A stretch of DNA of 64,000 nucleotides from Excoecaria cochinchinensis (GCA_947683425.1 CANTUQ010000004.1:33495001-33559000); one strand, 5' to 3'; shown: positions 1-11,479, counted from the stretch's first letter. Notes: generated by a model not told the origin, from the sequence alone. Program-made: numbers and translations.

Positions 1-949
1 AAAAAATGTTCCAAAAAATCTTGAATGTAATTAAAGAAGAAAATTTTTAGATATAAGAAAAACTAGAATGTAATTAAAGAAGAAAATTTTTAGATTTAAG
101 AAAAGAAAATTAAGAAGATTAAAGAAAATGATTTTAAATTTTAAGAAAAAAAAAAGAAAAGATGAACTCCAAGAATAAGAAATTCCTTGTTTTTTTAAAA
201 AATATGCATCCTTTTTCTCAAAAGCGCCTTCCCAAAATCCCTTAGAAAAAATCAAATTTCTTAGAAAATTTTTCTTAGCCAGAACAAATAAATTTTTTCT
301 CTCCTCTCCAGCAAATGAAAAAATTCCCTTAAAAACTCATTCCCCTCTCCATTTAGTCCACCTTCAGATTTTTCAAAGGTAAATCTTTCCCCAATTTCAA
401 CAAAAAATACCCAAAATTAAAAATAAAATCCTAAAAGTCAAATTTTTAAAATTAATATTTTTATTATTTTTTTAATTATTTTTTTGTTTCTTGACTTTTA
501 ACACCCACAAAATTTGACTAACATTTTTCAAAATTCAACAAAATCCAAAAAAATCCCATAAAAAAAATCATTTTTTTACCCAAAAGATGTCAAGGAATCA
601 ATTTTTGGCGAAAATCGGCGGAATCGGGCGAAACTGGGCGAGACGGGTGAGGGGAGGCGTGCGCGAGCGCGCTCCGCACACGCAGAGCAGCGTCTATGGC
701 CCAATTTATTTTTTTATTTTTTAATTTTTTTTCAGAAAATACAATAAAAAAGTACAAATAAAGATAAAAAATAAAGATACAAATAAAAATAAAATAAAAT
801 AAAAATAAAAATAAAAATAAAGATTTTAAAAGCATTTTGAGACAAATAAAAGAATTTGACAAAGAGATAATCAATTCCTACTTTCTTGCTTGTGAATTAG
901 TCTTTATTTTCATCTTGATCTTGGACCACCTGGGGACCCGGTGTCTACA
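1..949 (-). mobile_element. Tat-1 3' LTR, cut by the window start
   Basis: This is the U3 side of a Tat-type Ty3/gypsy LTR in minus orientation. It ends at GTCTACA (element sense TGTAGAC), followed at once by a polypurine tract at 950-965. It is nearly collinear with 8290-9457, the matching part of the 5' LTR of the same element. The main difference is the GC-rich block at 600-705, about 100 bp shorter than in the other LTR. The long AT-rich open frames here are chance products of A/T runs. Confidence 0.88.
600..705 (-). other. GC-rich block in Tat-1 3' LTR
   Basis: An abrupt GC/CpG-rich island in otherwise AT-rich LTR, about 245-345 bp from the LTR 5' end. It holds GCGCGAGCGCGC-like phrases. 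The same position in every other Tat LTR here has a GC-rich block of different sequence and length. Confidence 0.75.
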
Positions 950-965
950 GTTGCCCCCAATTTTG
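950..965 (-). other. polypurine tract of Tat-1
   Basis: In element sense this reads AAAATTGGGGGCAAC directly before the 3' LTR start, the expected place for the plus-strand primer. Tat-3 has the same motif at 42898-42913. Confidence 0.8.
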
Positions 966-1145
966 GAAAAACTAGCACGCAGGTGCCTAGATGAGCCAAA
1001 ATTCAGAAAAAAAGGGAAGAAGCTCGTACCTGAGGCGGCCGTCTTTCCAGACTGGATGATTTTATTGTGATGGTTATCACCAGCTTATCGGCATGTTATT
1101 CTTCGTTAAAACGAGTTACCATGATCATGTAAATCCTCGTTGAAG

Positions 1146-1835
1146 TAGTATTTACCGTCATCGTGTAAGTCTTTATTCAAGTGGTAGTGCCGTGGTCGTG
1201 CTAACCTTCCGTGAAATGGTAATGCTGCCATCGTGCTAACCCTTGTGAGATTTGAAGTGGTAGTGCCGTGATCGTGCTAACCCTCCGTGGAGTGGTAGTG
1301 CCGTCATCGTGCTAACCCTTCTGAAGTGATAGTGCCGTGGTCGTGCTAACCTTCTGTATAATGGTAGTGCCGCCATCGTGCTAACCCTTCTAAGATGTGA
1401 AGTGGTAGTGCCGTGATCGTGCTAACCCTCCGTGGAGTGGTAGTGCTGTCATCGTGCTAACCCTTCTAAAGTGGTAGTACAGTGGTCGTGCTAACGTTCT
1501 GTAGAATCGTAGTGCCGCCATCGTGCTAACCCTTCTAAAGTGGTAGTGTCATAGTCATGCTAACCTTCCGTAGAATGGTAGTGTCGCCATCATGCTAACC
1601 CTTCTGAGATGTGAAGTGGTAGTGCCGTGATCGTGCTAACCCTCCGTGGAGTGGTAGTGCCATCATCGTGCTAACCCTTCTAAAGTGGTAGTGTCGTGGT
1701 CGTGCTAACCTTCCGTAGAAAGGTAGTGCCGCCATCGTGCTAACCCTTGTGAGATTTGAAGTTGTAGTGTCGTAATCGTGCTAACCCTCCGTGGAGTGGT
1801 AGTGCCGTCATCGTGCTAACCCTTCTAAAGTGGTG
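1146..1835 (-). repeat. minisatellite, about 37-bp monomer, four-monomer higher-order repeat
   Basis: About 18 tandem copies of a monomer containing AGTGGTAGTGCCG and ATCGTGCTAACC. Variants follow a fixed order at the two variable triplets (gtg-gtc, gcc-atc, gtg-atc, gtc-atc). That order recurs about every 145-150 bp, with one extra dimer around 1548-1600. It lies in the 3' region of Tat-1. A diverged array with the same monomer type is at 43063-43345 in Tat-3. Confidence 0.9.
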
Positions 1836-1839
1836 AAGT

Positions 1840-2190
1840 GGTGCCCCCTAAGAGCCCTTTGGCTGATTTTCCCCCAGAGAGGTCTTTGGTTGATTGCCCC
1901 CTGAGAGGTCTTTGGTTGATTTGCCCCCTGAGAGTTCTTTGGTTGATTGCCCCCTGAGAGGTCTTTGGTTGCTTGTCCCCTGACAGGTCTTTGGTTGATT
2001 GCCCCCTGAGAGGTCCTTGGTTGATTTGCCCCCCTGAGAGGTCTTTGGTTCATTTGCCCCCCTGAGAGGTCTTCGATTAGCTGCCTCCTGAGAGGTCTTC
2101 GGATGGTTGCCCCCTGAGAGGTCTTCGATTAGCTGCCCCCTGAGAGGTCTTCGGATGGTTGCCCCCTGAGAGGTCTTCGGTTCATCGTCG
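1840..2190 (-). repeat. minisatellite, about 27-bp monomer
   Basis: About 13 copies of a unit built on CCCCTGAGAGGTCTTTGG. The last four copies alternate between two variants (GATTAGCTG and GGATGGTTG), giving a dimeric repeat of about 54 bp. The 27-bp unit is nine codons, so long open frames on the minus strand result from the repeat and are not good evidence for a protein. Confidence 0.9.
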
Positions 2191-3876
2191 TATTGGTATT
2201 TGGACTGATGTTATCACCCGCCTTTTGTCGGTGTCCGCATCGAATCTCCCTTTTTGTAAAACCTAGAAGGCCAAATATGCAGGAAAAAAGTGAGCATGTA
2301 CGTGAAATGTATGTATCATGCAGTGATGCAGGATAAGAATTCATCTAAGTGGATTTGGGGGTGAAAGCCGGTTTGGTCTAAATTGGCAGTAGGATTGGTG
2401 CCCTTTGAAATTGCATTCGAATTTTATACCTTTGGGGATTATGAGGTTCTCATCTAAAACCTATAGTCATTCTTTTAAGGTAGTGCGTCCCTTGTGGATT
2501 TTCAAACTAGCTTTTCTTAGCGGGAAATGAGTCCTTTTCGGATTTTCACATAACCCTTGCCTTATTTTGTGCCTGGAATGGACCCAACCCAATCCAGCAG
2601 CTTTTATTCATTTCATTGTTTGTAGGACAGACTGCCTGTTTCTAGGTTTTTACCTTGCCCCTTGGCCTAATTTTTGCTTAGAGCGCCAATTACGGTTTTC
2701 ATCTATAACGTCCTTTTTTTTTGAGATGCTGAAGTTGTTACCAAAGATCTTTCGGATATAATTGGCATGTACTTATGTCTCAAATTATGGTTGTATGAGT
2801 TTGATTCCTATCATGAGGATGCTGTAGAATTGGCCTTATAGTTGATAGTTGAATGAGTCGACTGAAGTGCTTGAGTAGCGAGAATGGTAGAGGGTAGACA
2901 GTAACAATGTGCTGGTTTTATGCCTGAACTAGACAACTTTGAGTATGCAAAATGAACTGCTCTTGTCACATCAATATCGTTGCATAAATGCATATATTTA
3001 AATTTGATTTCATAACATATGATCATTATTTGACATTAACTTGAAAAATACAAGACCTCATCTAATTTCTGGATAAATCCTAAAAGCATCAAACTCCTGT
3101 TATCAATCAGCCCTCTCGGGTTTTCATGATTGAAGATTTTCTCTCAGCTCTCTTTTTTTTCTATCTTTTTTTTTAGCCTTTGCCATGAACCCTCCTTCAA
3201 TCCATTAGTATTGATTGAATTTGCTTTTATCTTCATTAGCTGGGAAGACTGCTCCTTTTGATGGTGATTCTTTTTAGCATCAAAGTCTTGTTCTTGGCCC
3301 TTGTGCAAACTGACTGAGGTAGTGAATTTCCTTGCTTGAATCTTGGCTGAAAAAGTCTGTATCTTCCTTTTATTGGCTTTGGTGACTTAATTTCTGGCGC
3401 AACCGTTAATGATTGAAATGGAGTTAACAGGTTAGGCTTTAGTGGTTGAGTTTGGGTTACAGTTTAGGCTCAGATGGTTTAGGATAAAATTGTGGGTTTG
3501 GTTCTTTTTTTTTTTTATTCTTTTTTTGGGTAGATGTAATGAGCTCTCCTTCTAAATTTGGCTATAAGTGTTCACGCTTTGCTTATCTTGGCCTTATATG
3601 ATCAGAGGTCAATCTAGATTGGCTTTGGGGTACACATCTAAAATGGTTGGGAGGAAAAGACTCCTAAGTGCTTGGTTCTAATGAGCTATATATTTCTTGT
3701 GAATGCCCAAAGTTTCATCTGTCTAACTTTTGATATAGCTCTTTAACGATCGGAGTTTTATTTTGCTTGGCTACACTATGTGTATCCTGGATATTGAGGA
3801 GGCAAAGGAACGACTTTACTCGTCGTCATGTTGGCATATTGAAGCAGTGTTGTCCCAACAATGTCCTTATCAATTG
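2191..3876 (-). other. Tat-1 3' region, non-coding
   Basis: This lies between the last coding remnant and the minisatellites of Tat-1. No open frame with a recognisable domain is visible on either strand. RT and integrase, expected here in an autonomous Tat element, are absent. Confidence 0.6.
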
Positions 3877-4340
3877 TTAACATATCATTCCAGGTCCAGG
3901 CAAAGGTTCTTTCGTTTTTTTTTTTACATTATCTCTCAAAATTTTCCTCTCTTCAGGAGTTATATCAGATGCTATCAAGATTTTCTTTGGGTTTTCCAAA
4001 GTTCCGAGATTAAATACAGTCGGTATTAGTTGAATTAATGTCAAAGTGAAGGTATCATGATCATGTGAAATGAAATCATTAGAAACACCATACAAATAAG
4101 CAAAATCATTCATCACATTAAAATAACCAACATTGTCATAAGAAGTTCTTGGAATAAAAAGGCACAAAGCATCTAAAAAAACATAATGTTCTTCTCCACT
4201 CTCACTGGTGGATTATCAATCTACAGCAGCCATGGGGATCCCTTCTTCAATCATCTCTTGACGGGTGACAGCGACGTATTCATCTTCTTATAGCTCTTGC
4301 AAAACATGCCACCCGAGTAGACCAGACCCGATCATGTATA
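3877..4340 (-). pseudogene. Tat-1 pol-linker fragment (between gag and RT)
   Basis: Read on the minus strand, the segment begins with a PPPY-M-I-G-S-G-L-L-G-W-H stretch, then EDEYVAVTRQE, and later a block containing NLGTLENPK and TPEERK. I recognise this as the acidic linker that precedes reverse transcriptase in plant Tat-type polyproteins. It contains a stop in the LQEL*EDEY region and ends before any RT motif. The same gag-to-linker junction is seen in Tat-3 at 46764-46997, so the loss of protease probably predates both copies. It is not functional. Confidence 0.6.
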
Positions 4341-4399
4341 TGGTGGGGGGACTGCATTATAACCTTCCTTCTTCTTCTTCTTTCTCTTTTCAGGATTTG

Positions 4400-5724
4400 T
4401 GATCTGTTTGGAGTCGATAAGATCTTGGATCTTGTTCCTTAAGGTCCGGTAATAATCTGTCAGGTGCCCAGTGTGCTGGTGGTAGGTGTAATACTGGTCA
4501 TCTCTGTGCCCTGGCTATCCTTGATTCATGGCTGGCCTAGGCATCAAAGGTCATAGCTTACCCTCCTTCATCAGTCTCTCCAATACCTAGGATAGAGAGT
4601 GGCCTCTGACCCTGTCTAGCCTCGGTAGCTGAAACCTACGCCATCTTACCATTTCTATTATTATTGCTTCCGGTACCACCTGATTTATACCCTCCCATAA
4701 CCTTTCCCAGCAAAGTTATTTTGGCTTGCTTTCTTTGCTAGGTAAGCCCCTTCAGCCTCTACTGCAATGTCTTTAAGTGACTCCCAATCTCTAAGCCCCT
4801 TAAAGCTGAGCAAGTCCCTTAATTAAGGGCAGGAGTTCCTGATAAATAGCCTGATTTGGTCAGTAGTATCAGGCTTTCGCTTCATCTCCATTGCCCTATT
4901 CCTCTATCTGGTGAGGTATTCATGGAATGACTCTTCACTCCTTTGCTGTAAAAGTTCAAGGTCCTTTAAGGTGACTTCCATTCTGGTGCTGCAGTCGTAT
5001 AGCCTCATAAATTCTTCAGTCAAAAGGTCCCAATCCTCCTTGGACCTCCTGTCCAACCAGTGATACCAGTCTACTGTCGGACCCACCAGACTGAGGCAAA
5101 AATATTCTGTCTTCTGCTTCTTGCTCAACCTGTGCCTTTCATCACCAGGGTATACTGCTTAATGTGTGTAGATGGGTCAGAAGTACCATCGAACTTCAGC
5201 AGCTCAGACATCTTAAACCTTTGGGGTAGCAGCTCTTCATCCCTAAGATCTCTATCTTTAGGGTTGACCACCTTCTCGCCTGACAACATGCGGGTGATCA
5301 TCTCAATTTGCTATCTCATCCCTCTTATTGCCTCATCTTTTACCCTGGGTGCTCTGGCCCTCATAACTTGAGGTGTTATTACCTCTTCATCTTCCTCCTT
5401 CATTACGAAATCCTCATTGGGATTGGGGATCCTTTCCCTTCTTGGCTCAATAGGCTCAGCAGCTCTGTGCTCATTGACAGGTTGATGGGCAGCATTATTA
5501 ATGAAGGGAGCCTCCCTGCGAGCAGGTGGTTCGACTTGCCCCCGAGGAAGGACTGCCGGTGGTTGTGGAGCGATAGGTGGCTGTGGAGCGATAGGTGCTT
5601 GTAGAGCAGGGGGATGAGCAATCCTGTCAGCCATGGTGCCCATCATATCTAACATCCTCTGTTCAAAGTTCTCTAGTGTCCCAGCAAGGTCTTGAGTGGT
5701 CAAAGCTCCGGTCTCTTTTGCCAT
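4400..5724 (-). pseudogene. Tat-1 gag remnant
   Basis: Degenerate gag of a Tat-type Ty3/gypsy element, in the expected order left of the PBS. The start is ATG at 5724-5722. The first 137 codons (5724-5311) are open, with a proline/glutamine-rich stretch and an acidic KEEDEE segment. The capsid-like part (about 5128-4904) shows WYHWLDRRSKEDWDLL and SFHEYLTR, typical of plant retrotransposon gag. A YHQHTGH zinc-finger-like motif follows near 4440-4500. Stops and frame changes separate these parts. Gag would form the particle and bind RNA. Without pol the element depends on helpers at best. Confidence 0.85.
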
Positions 5725-6631
5725 CGATGATTCTAAAGATGATTCACTGATCGATGAGAGTGACTCAAAATCCTAGTCAGACACTAATTTTGGTAACTCA
5801 ATGAGTAGATTTGTCCTTACTAGCTGACCGTCAGAACGTCTAATCCACTTAGATGAATCTATGATGGCCGAAAGATTTAAATTGTTACAATGATGCATGA
5901 ATGACATTTACAATGCATGATTGTGTGTTATGCAACATTTACAACCACATACCAGCAAGTAGATCCTTCAAACCTTATTACTCCCACACACGAGGTAATG
6001 CGGTCTCTTTCCTAGGTGGGCTTGATCCATGGGTTAATAGGGAACCCAATGGATGCGTATGGTGCTCGGCGAAAACCGGCAGCATAACAACTCTTAACTA
6101 ATGTATATGCGTATGGGTGTTTGGCCATTATGTATTTAAACATTTCAACCATATTAAGATGGGCCCATCAGGGCATGAGAGCTTTTGATATAAGACCATT
6201 TAATTTGGTTGATTTTGTTCAATATATAATGGCCCACATAGCAAGCATCGTATTAAGGTACATTTCACCTAAGGGAAGTATCAATTGCCATTACATGAGC
6301 TTTGGTCAAGCGTGGTGATACTTTAGGGCTACCCAAGCATGGTCCCTGCCAATGGGTCTAGCTCATCAGGAGCATAATGACCTACCGGGTCTCCAATTGA
6401 TATACCAAAAGGTATTAGGCTTGGGCTGGTGATTATCCTTAACATTTTTCTACATTGAGTGAACATAGTGTCATGCTTCAGGAATGCACCGGGGTAAGAT
6501 AGGGACCAAACTAGCATAATTCTAATGCTCTAAAATGATGCAATGCAATTTTCGAAGAGAGATAGAATTTTAGGTTTTAAAAACTCAATTATATGTTTTA
6601 ACCAAGACACTTTCAGAGCAAAGTCACAAAT
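5725..6631 (-). other. Tat-1 leader
   Basis: Untranslated leader between PBS and gag, collinear with Tat-2 (22228-23140) and with the two parts of the Tat-3 leader. It holds a short frame beginning MDQAHLGKRPH at about 6034 that ends after some 20 codons. The same start is followed by longer open frames in Tat-2 and Tat-3. Confidence 0.7.
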
Positions 6632-6651
6632 AGTCCCCAGCGGAGTCGCCA
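6632..6651 (-). other. Tat-1 primer-binding site
   Basis: In element sense TGGCGACTCCGCTGGGGAC, one base after the LTR end. The same motif stands at the same place in Tat-2 (about 23143-23161) and Tat-3 (59648-59666). From memory, Tat/Ogre elements use a tRNA-Arg primer; this was not checked against a tRNA set. Confidence 0.8.
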
Positions 6652-7117
6652 CTGTGACGCGCGCCAAACCTAGCAAAGGCCCTTGTAGGCGAGACCTGCT
6701 TTTAGGGCTCGAGGGATTGGCTCGCTTCTTTTGATCTTGGGCAACGTGAGACATTTTGGAATAACTTACCTAATAGAACATTGGAAAGTTCATCTAGTCC
6801 CATTAAGCCTTTAGGCACCTTTGAGGTGTTTTGGAGTCGCCACCCAATTTACAAGAAATTGGGAAAGGTTATCTAACCTCTACGGTCTAAACCAGAGAAG
6901 GTGTTCGCAACTTCACTCTTATTTATGTCTTGGTTAAATATAAGGAAGTTTTTAGATTATAAAATTTCATCTCTCTCCTCACGCGATTCGATGCATTTTA
7001 TTTAAGGCGCACTTCAAGCATTGAGAAAATGGTAAAAGAAAGTTGTAAATAAAGCGATAACTAAAGCGGTAAATAAAGCGGTAAGCACACAAAGCCATGC
7101 CATTTACAAAAGAGAAA

Positions 7118-7488
7118 TTGGGACAAATACAATCCCCCAAATGAAAGAAAAGCTGAATAAGATTAAAAATGAAAATCGGGACAGAATACAATCCCCAATT
7201 GAAAGAAAATAAAATTGCCCCTAAAATAATTAATTATAAGGGCCCACAAGATATAAAATTAAACAATCACACAAAATCAATCAAAAGGGTAACATACATA
7301 AATCGGGATATTTATTCGGTTTAAGAACATTGGTTCCTTCATACTCACTTAAAAATGGATCGAAGAGTTATTTTTGTTATTTGTCGTGAAAATTGGGATG
7401 AGTGATCCCATTTTTAATAAAAATCAACTCTTCGTTTTAGTCCACGATATTTTTGCATTCCTTGGCTAAAATCTAGGACATTGGTCCC
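7118..7488 (-). promoter_or_regulatory. Tat-1 LTR hairpin group
   Basis: Four short dyads: TTGGG/CCCAA around a TACAAT-type loop (7118-7140); GAAC-ATTG-GTTC (7325-7336); TGGGAT-GAGTG-ATCCCA (7394-7410); GGAC-ATTG-GTCC (7476-7487). Other Tat LTRs have the same order with changed stems and kept loops. Confidence 0.6.
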
Positions 7489-9004
7489 AATTTATTAATA
7501 AAAATCACAATTTTGTCGTACAAAATATTTTTGTGATTTTTTATTTGGTACGCGTATAAAATAAACTTATTTTATTTACAAACAAAGCACAGTCACATAA
7601 ATAGGGATAGGAAAGGTCTCACCCAACTGATGTAAACTCCTACGTATCGCAAGGAGTTTGCTCACGATAAATGCTCAAACAAGTAAGCACGATATTTTAG
7701 CCCCAATAAAAAAACAATAATAAAAAAATATTAGTAATAATTCCAAAATTAATTAAAAATAAAACTAGAGGAAATCTAGTGCCAAATTAATACACCAATA
7801 GAATATAAAACAAGTTGAATTGAACACACTAATCTATTATATTAACATCATATATAAAATAAAAAAAATCATGCAAGGCATATTAATAATAATAACCATA
7901 GCTAAGTCATGAAATAATACCATGCGAAATATACAATAATAACGTTTAAGCATACAAAAAAATCACAAAAGATAATACTAAAAGAGAAAATCATGCAAAT
8001 CTTATTTTTCCTCTCTTAACATCATGTATATTTATCCATTTTCATGCCAAGAACAAAGCAAAGATTGAAAACTCATGCTAAAGAAATAAATCTTAACTCA
8101 AAGAGAACACATACATGCATTAATGCAAGAAAAGAAGGTAAAATAAAATGAAATGAAATAAATTAACATGAATAAAATGAGATGAGATAAAGATGGATCC
8201 AAGAATCTTTACCCTCAGAATTAAGTAATATGGAAGCAAGATATCTCGATTTATTCTCCTTGTCAAGATTCGAGAGTAAACTCGAAAAAATGTTCCAGAA
8301 AATCTTGAGTTTATGTCTCAAATAACTCAAGAACACTAAAATTAAAAAATTATTTGATTTTTTTTTTGTGTTTGCTATTTGATGAGAAAACTCAAGTTAA
8401 GAAAATTAATTTTCCTTTCTCAAGTTTTCAAGTTCAATAAAAAAAAATTTAGATATAAGAAAAACTAGATTGAAATTAAAAAAGAAAATTTTTAGATTTA
8501 AGAAAAGAAAATTAAGAAGATTAAAGAAAATGATTTTAAATTTTAAGAAAAAAAAAAAAAGAAAAGATGAACTCCAAGAACAAGAAATTCCTTGTTTTTT
8601 TAGAAAATATGCACCCTTTTTCTCAAGAACGCCTTCCCAAAATCCCTTATAAAAAATCATTTTTCTTAGAAAATTTTTATTAGCCAAAACAAATAAATTT
8701 TTTCTCTCCTCTCCACCAAATGAAAAAACTCCTGTAAAAACACATTCCCCTCTCCATTTAGTCCACCTTCAGATTTTTCAAAGGTAAATCCTTCCCCAAT
8801 TTCAATAAAAAAATCCAAAATTCAAAATAAAATCCTAAAAGTCAAATTTTTACAATTAATATTTTTATTATTTTTTTAATTATATTTTTGTTTCTTGACT
8901 TTTAACCCCCACAAAATTTGACTAAGATTTTTCAAAATTCAACAAAATCCCAAAAAATCCCATAAAAAAATCATTTTTTACCCAAAAGATATCAAAAAAT
9001 CAAT

Positions 9005-9215
9005 TTTCGGCGAAAATCGGCGGAATCGGGAGGAATTGGGCGAGACGGGCGAGGGGAGTCGTGCGCCTCGCGCATGTTGCTCGCTCTGCGCACGTGGAGC
9101 AGCGCCAGCACAGCGCGTTCCACGCGAGAACAGCGCGCATGTTGCGCAGAAGCTGTGCGCGCGCGCGCTACGTGCTTCGCACACGTGGAGCAGCGCGAGC
9201 GCCCTGCATGGCCGA
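9005..9215 (-). other. GC-rich block in Tat-1 5' LTR
   Basis: About 200 bp rich in CpG, with repeated GCGCGC, CACGTGGAGCAGCG and CGCGCATGTTGC phrases, about 245-450 bp from the LTR 5' end. It is twice as long as the block in the 3' LTR of the same element. Confidence 0.8.
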
Positions 9216-9457
9216 AATTTTTTTTTTTCAGAAAATACAATAAAAAAAGTACAAATGAAAATAAAAAATAAAGATACAAATAAAAATAAAATAAAATAAG
9301 AATAAAAACAAAGATAAACATTTTAAAAGCATTTCGAGACAAATAAAAGAATTTGAGAAAGAGATGATCAATTCCTACTTTCTTGCTTGTGAATTAGTCT
9401 TTATTTTCATCATTGGGTAATCCTGATCTTGGACCGCCTCGGGACCCGGTGTCTACA

Positions 9458-9787
9458 CTTACTCAAATCACTTGAGCTAGCAAAATACATCATTCAAATC
9501 ACTTGGCTAGCACTTCTGGAAGGAGGGAATAGTGTTGACAGAAGAGGAAAAAGAAGAAGAAGAAAGAGGAAAACGTGAGGGACGGGAGAGAGGAGAGAAA
9601 ATTCTGCTCTCTCTCCCATTCTCTTTCTTCCTTTTGTATCTCCTGATTTCCTTCTTATCCCCAATGCCATGTGTTACCTTCCCAATGGTCCAATCTAGAT
9701 ATTTATGTCAAAATCTCCTTTAAATTTCTCAACTCTCATATCCTCATACATTTATATTTATAACTTAATAATCCTTCACATTGGCTC
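9458..9787 (-). mobile_element. chromovirus B 3' LTR, fragment 1
   Basis: This part of the B 3' LTR lies between Tat-1 and solo LTR F1. It aligns directly to 20491-20816 of the B 5' LTR. It continues at 13673 after removal of F1 and one TSD copy. Confidence 0.88.
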
Positions 9788-10199
9788 TGTAACACCCCAA
9801 CTCATACGTGGACGAACCCATCCGCAAGGGAGTAGGAGGCCGTACGAGTAGGTGTGTTACCGGACTGAAGCGAGACAAAGCATACTAAAATACGGAAGAA
9901 TTTAAAACTTGAGGAGTAGATTTGGACATGCATATTTTGCAATTTCGCATACACTAAGCAAAAACATACAGTTGTGAAAACTTACAAGCATACAATAGAA
10001 ATTATTCTCCAAACATCGCTATACAAATATTTACATGGCTCAGAATATTATATAAATATCTTTACATATTATTACATATACATATTAATCAGAATTTACA
10101 AAATCCAGGCTACAGAAATTATACAAATTACATCACTTCTAACCCCTATGTGGCCGACTCTGCAGATGCGCGACTCGAACAGAAGCAAACCTGCCACCT

Positions 10200-10239
10200 G
10201 CACGGGAAAAAGAACCCGTGCTAAGCGATAACGCTTAGT
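10200..10239 (-). promoter_or_regulatory. double hairpin in LTR F1
   Basis: GCACGGG (10200-10206) pairs with CCCGTGC (10215-10221). CTAAGCG (10221-10227) pairs with CGCTTAG (10232-10238) around ATAA. It lies about 415-450 bp from the LTR 3' end. Homologues occur in all the other chromovirus LTRs here. Confidence 0.75.
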
Positions 10240-11003
10240 GGGGAAAACAAACATAATAATATGGACGGCCATTCACAATGGTCGTCAAGGCAAAATACAT
10301 TCAAATGGCAATTGCGGATATTTAAAACATATGTCTAAACAGATTTGCATAATAAAGGCATTCATTCGGAAACTCACACATATAGTCATATACATATATG
10401 AGGAATGGGCCAAAACAGTCATAACCCAAAACACGACACCAATGTTATCATGCTGAGCCACATACCCAAGAAAACATTCAAAACATCACACTTCCGCTGC
10501 GCAACTCTAATACATAGCATATCATGCTGTAAACACTCCCATAACGGAGACTGAAGACATAATCACATCACTTCACATTCATATCAAAACTATGCAGGAA
10601 GCACGATTACATCATATATACTTACCCTCATAACCGATCTGATTCACATGCTTGTACACAATAAAACCATGCTTAACTCATATACATAAATACATCGATC
10701 GAATCATTTCAAAGCATTCAGAAACTAATAACAAATCACATGCCAAGTACGGATAATCATGCTAACTGAAAAGTCATGTTCACTAAATACAGATTTACTT
10801 TCTGAAGCCCGTAGTCATATTCATATACATATAAACTGATTCTTACTCATTCAGATATCACATTCTGATGACTGTTTCAAAACAGAATAAAACAAACCAT
10901 CAAAATACCTGCTGACTCATAATAGTGGATAACGAGTACTCATGAGGGAACATATAGCCCGATCTCTGACCGGGTAAACCTCAGAGGAAACATATAATAT
11001 AAT

Positions 11004-11114
11004 GTACCATGCAGGTACTAGTCGAAAAGCAACATCATTTTTTTTTCCACATTCCAAAAACATTTCATATCAAAGGGTTCGCGAGGAACCAGTCGTGGGA
11101 CCTGATCAGGGTCC
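11004..11114 (-). promoter_or_regulatory. hairpin trio in LTR F1
   Basis: GTACC-ATGCA-GGTAC (11004-11018), GGTTC-GCGAG-GAACC (11076-11090) and GGACC-TGATCA-(G)GGTCC (11098-11114). The middle one keeps its loop in LTR B and LTR F2, while the stem changes in B. Confidence 0.65.
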
Positions 11115-11479
11115 AAATCGTTCAAAGGACGCTGCAGCTACAAAGACTCTATTAGGCATGCCTAACTATCCACTAGACTGACTCTCGCAGGTCATGCATA
11201 ATACCAATCATATTTCAGATCACATACTTTACATCATTGTACATAATCAGCAATAGTTGAGAAATATGAATAAGTTCATAAAGTCAAACATGCATCATAC
11301 AATTTACACTTTGAACATAACATGATAATCTTAGAAAAGATCATAAGTATAAATATACATAATACATTCAATTATATTAACATATTTCACAAAATAGTCC
11401 AATTATAAACCTAAAAGTGCCACAAGTTCGGAATTCAAACATTAAAATCACCAGAGAAAACTCATTTAACATAACGCAT

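Larger units (their letters stand above)
6653..9457 (-). mobile_element. Tat-1 5' LTR, complete, 2805 bp
   Basis: Complete Tat LTR in minus orientation. The element-sense start TGTAGACACC is at 9457 and the end GGCGCGCGTCACA at 6653, next to the PBS. It inserted into the chromovirus B 3' LTR: the right flank (CTTACTCAAATCACTTG) continues the sequence seen uninterrupted at 20491 in the other B LTR. The left TSD lies outside the window. It carries the hairpin group at 7118-7488 and a long GC block at 9005-9215. Confidence 0.92.

Noticed and set aside
1146..1835. CRISPR array or centromeric satellite proper
   Set aside because: Monomers abut without spacers, and the array is short and inside a Tat element.
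1808..2344. Repeat protein with NQRPLRG units on the minus strand
   Set aside because: It is the 27-bp minisatellite read in one frame, with no start context or neighbouring domain. Kept only as a finding about the repeat.
8978..9342. Overlapping frames of 60-116 codons on both strands
   Set aside because: Produced by the GC block of the Tat-1 LTR; they differ completely in the other LTR.
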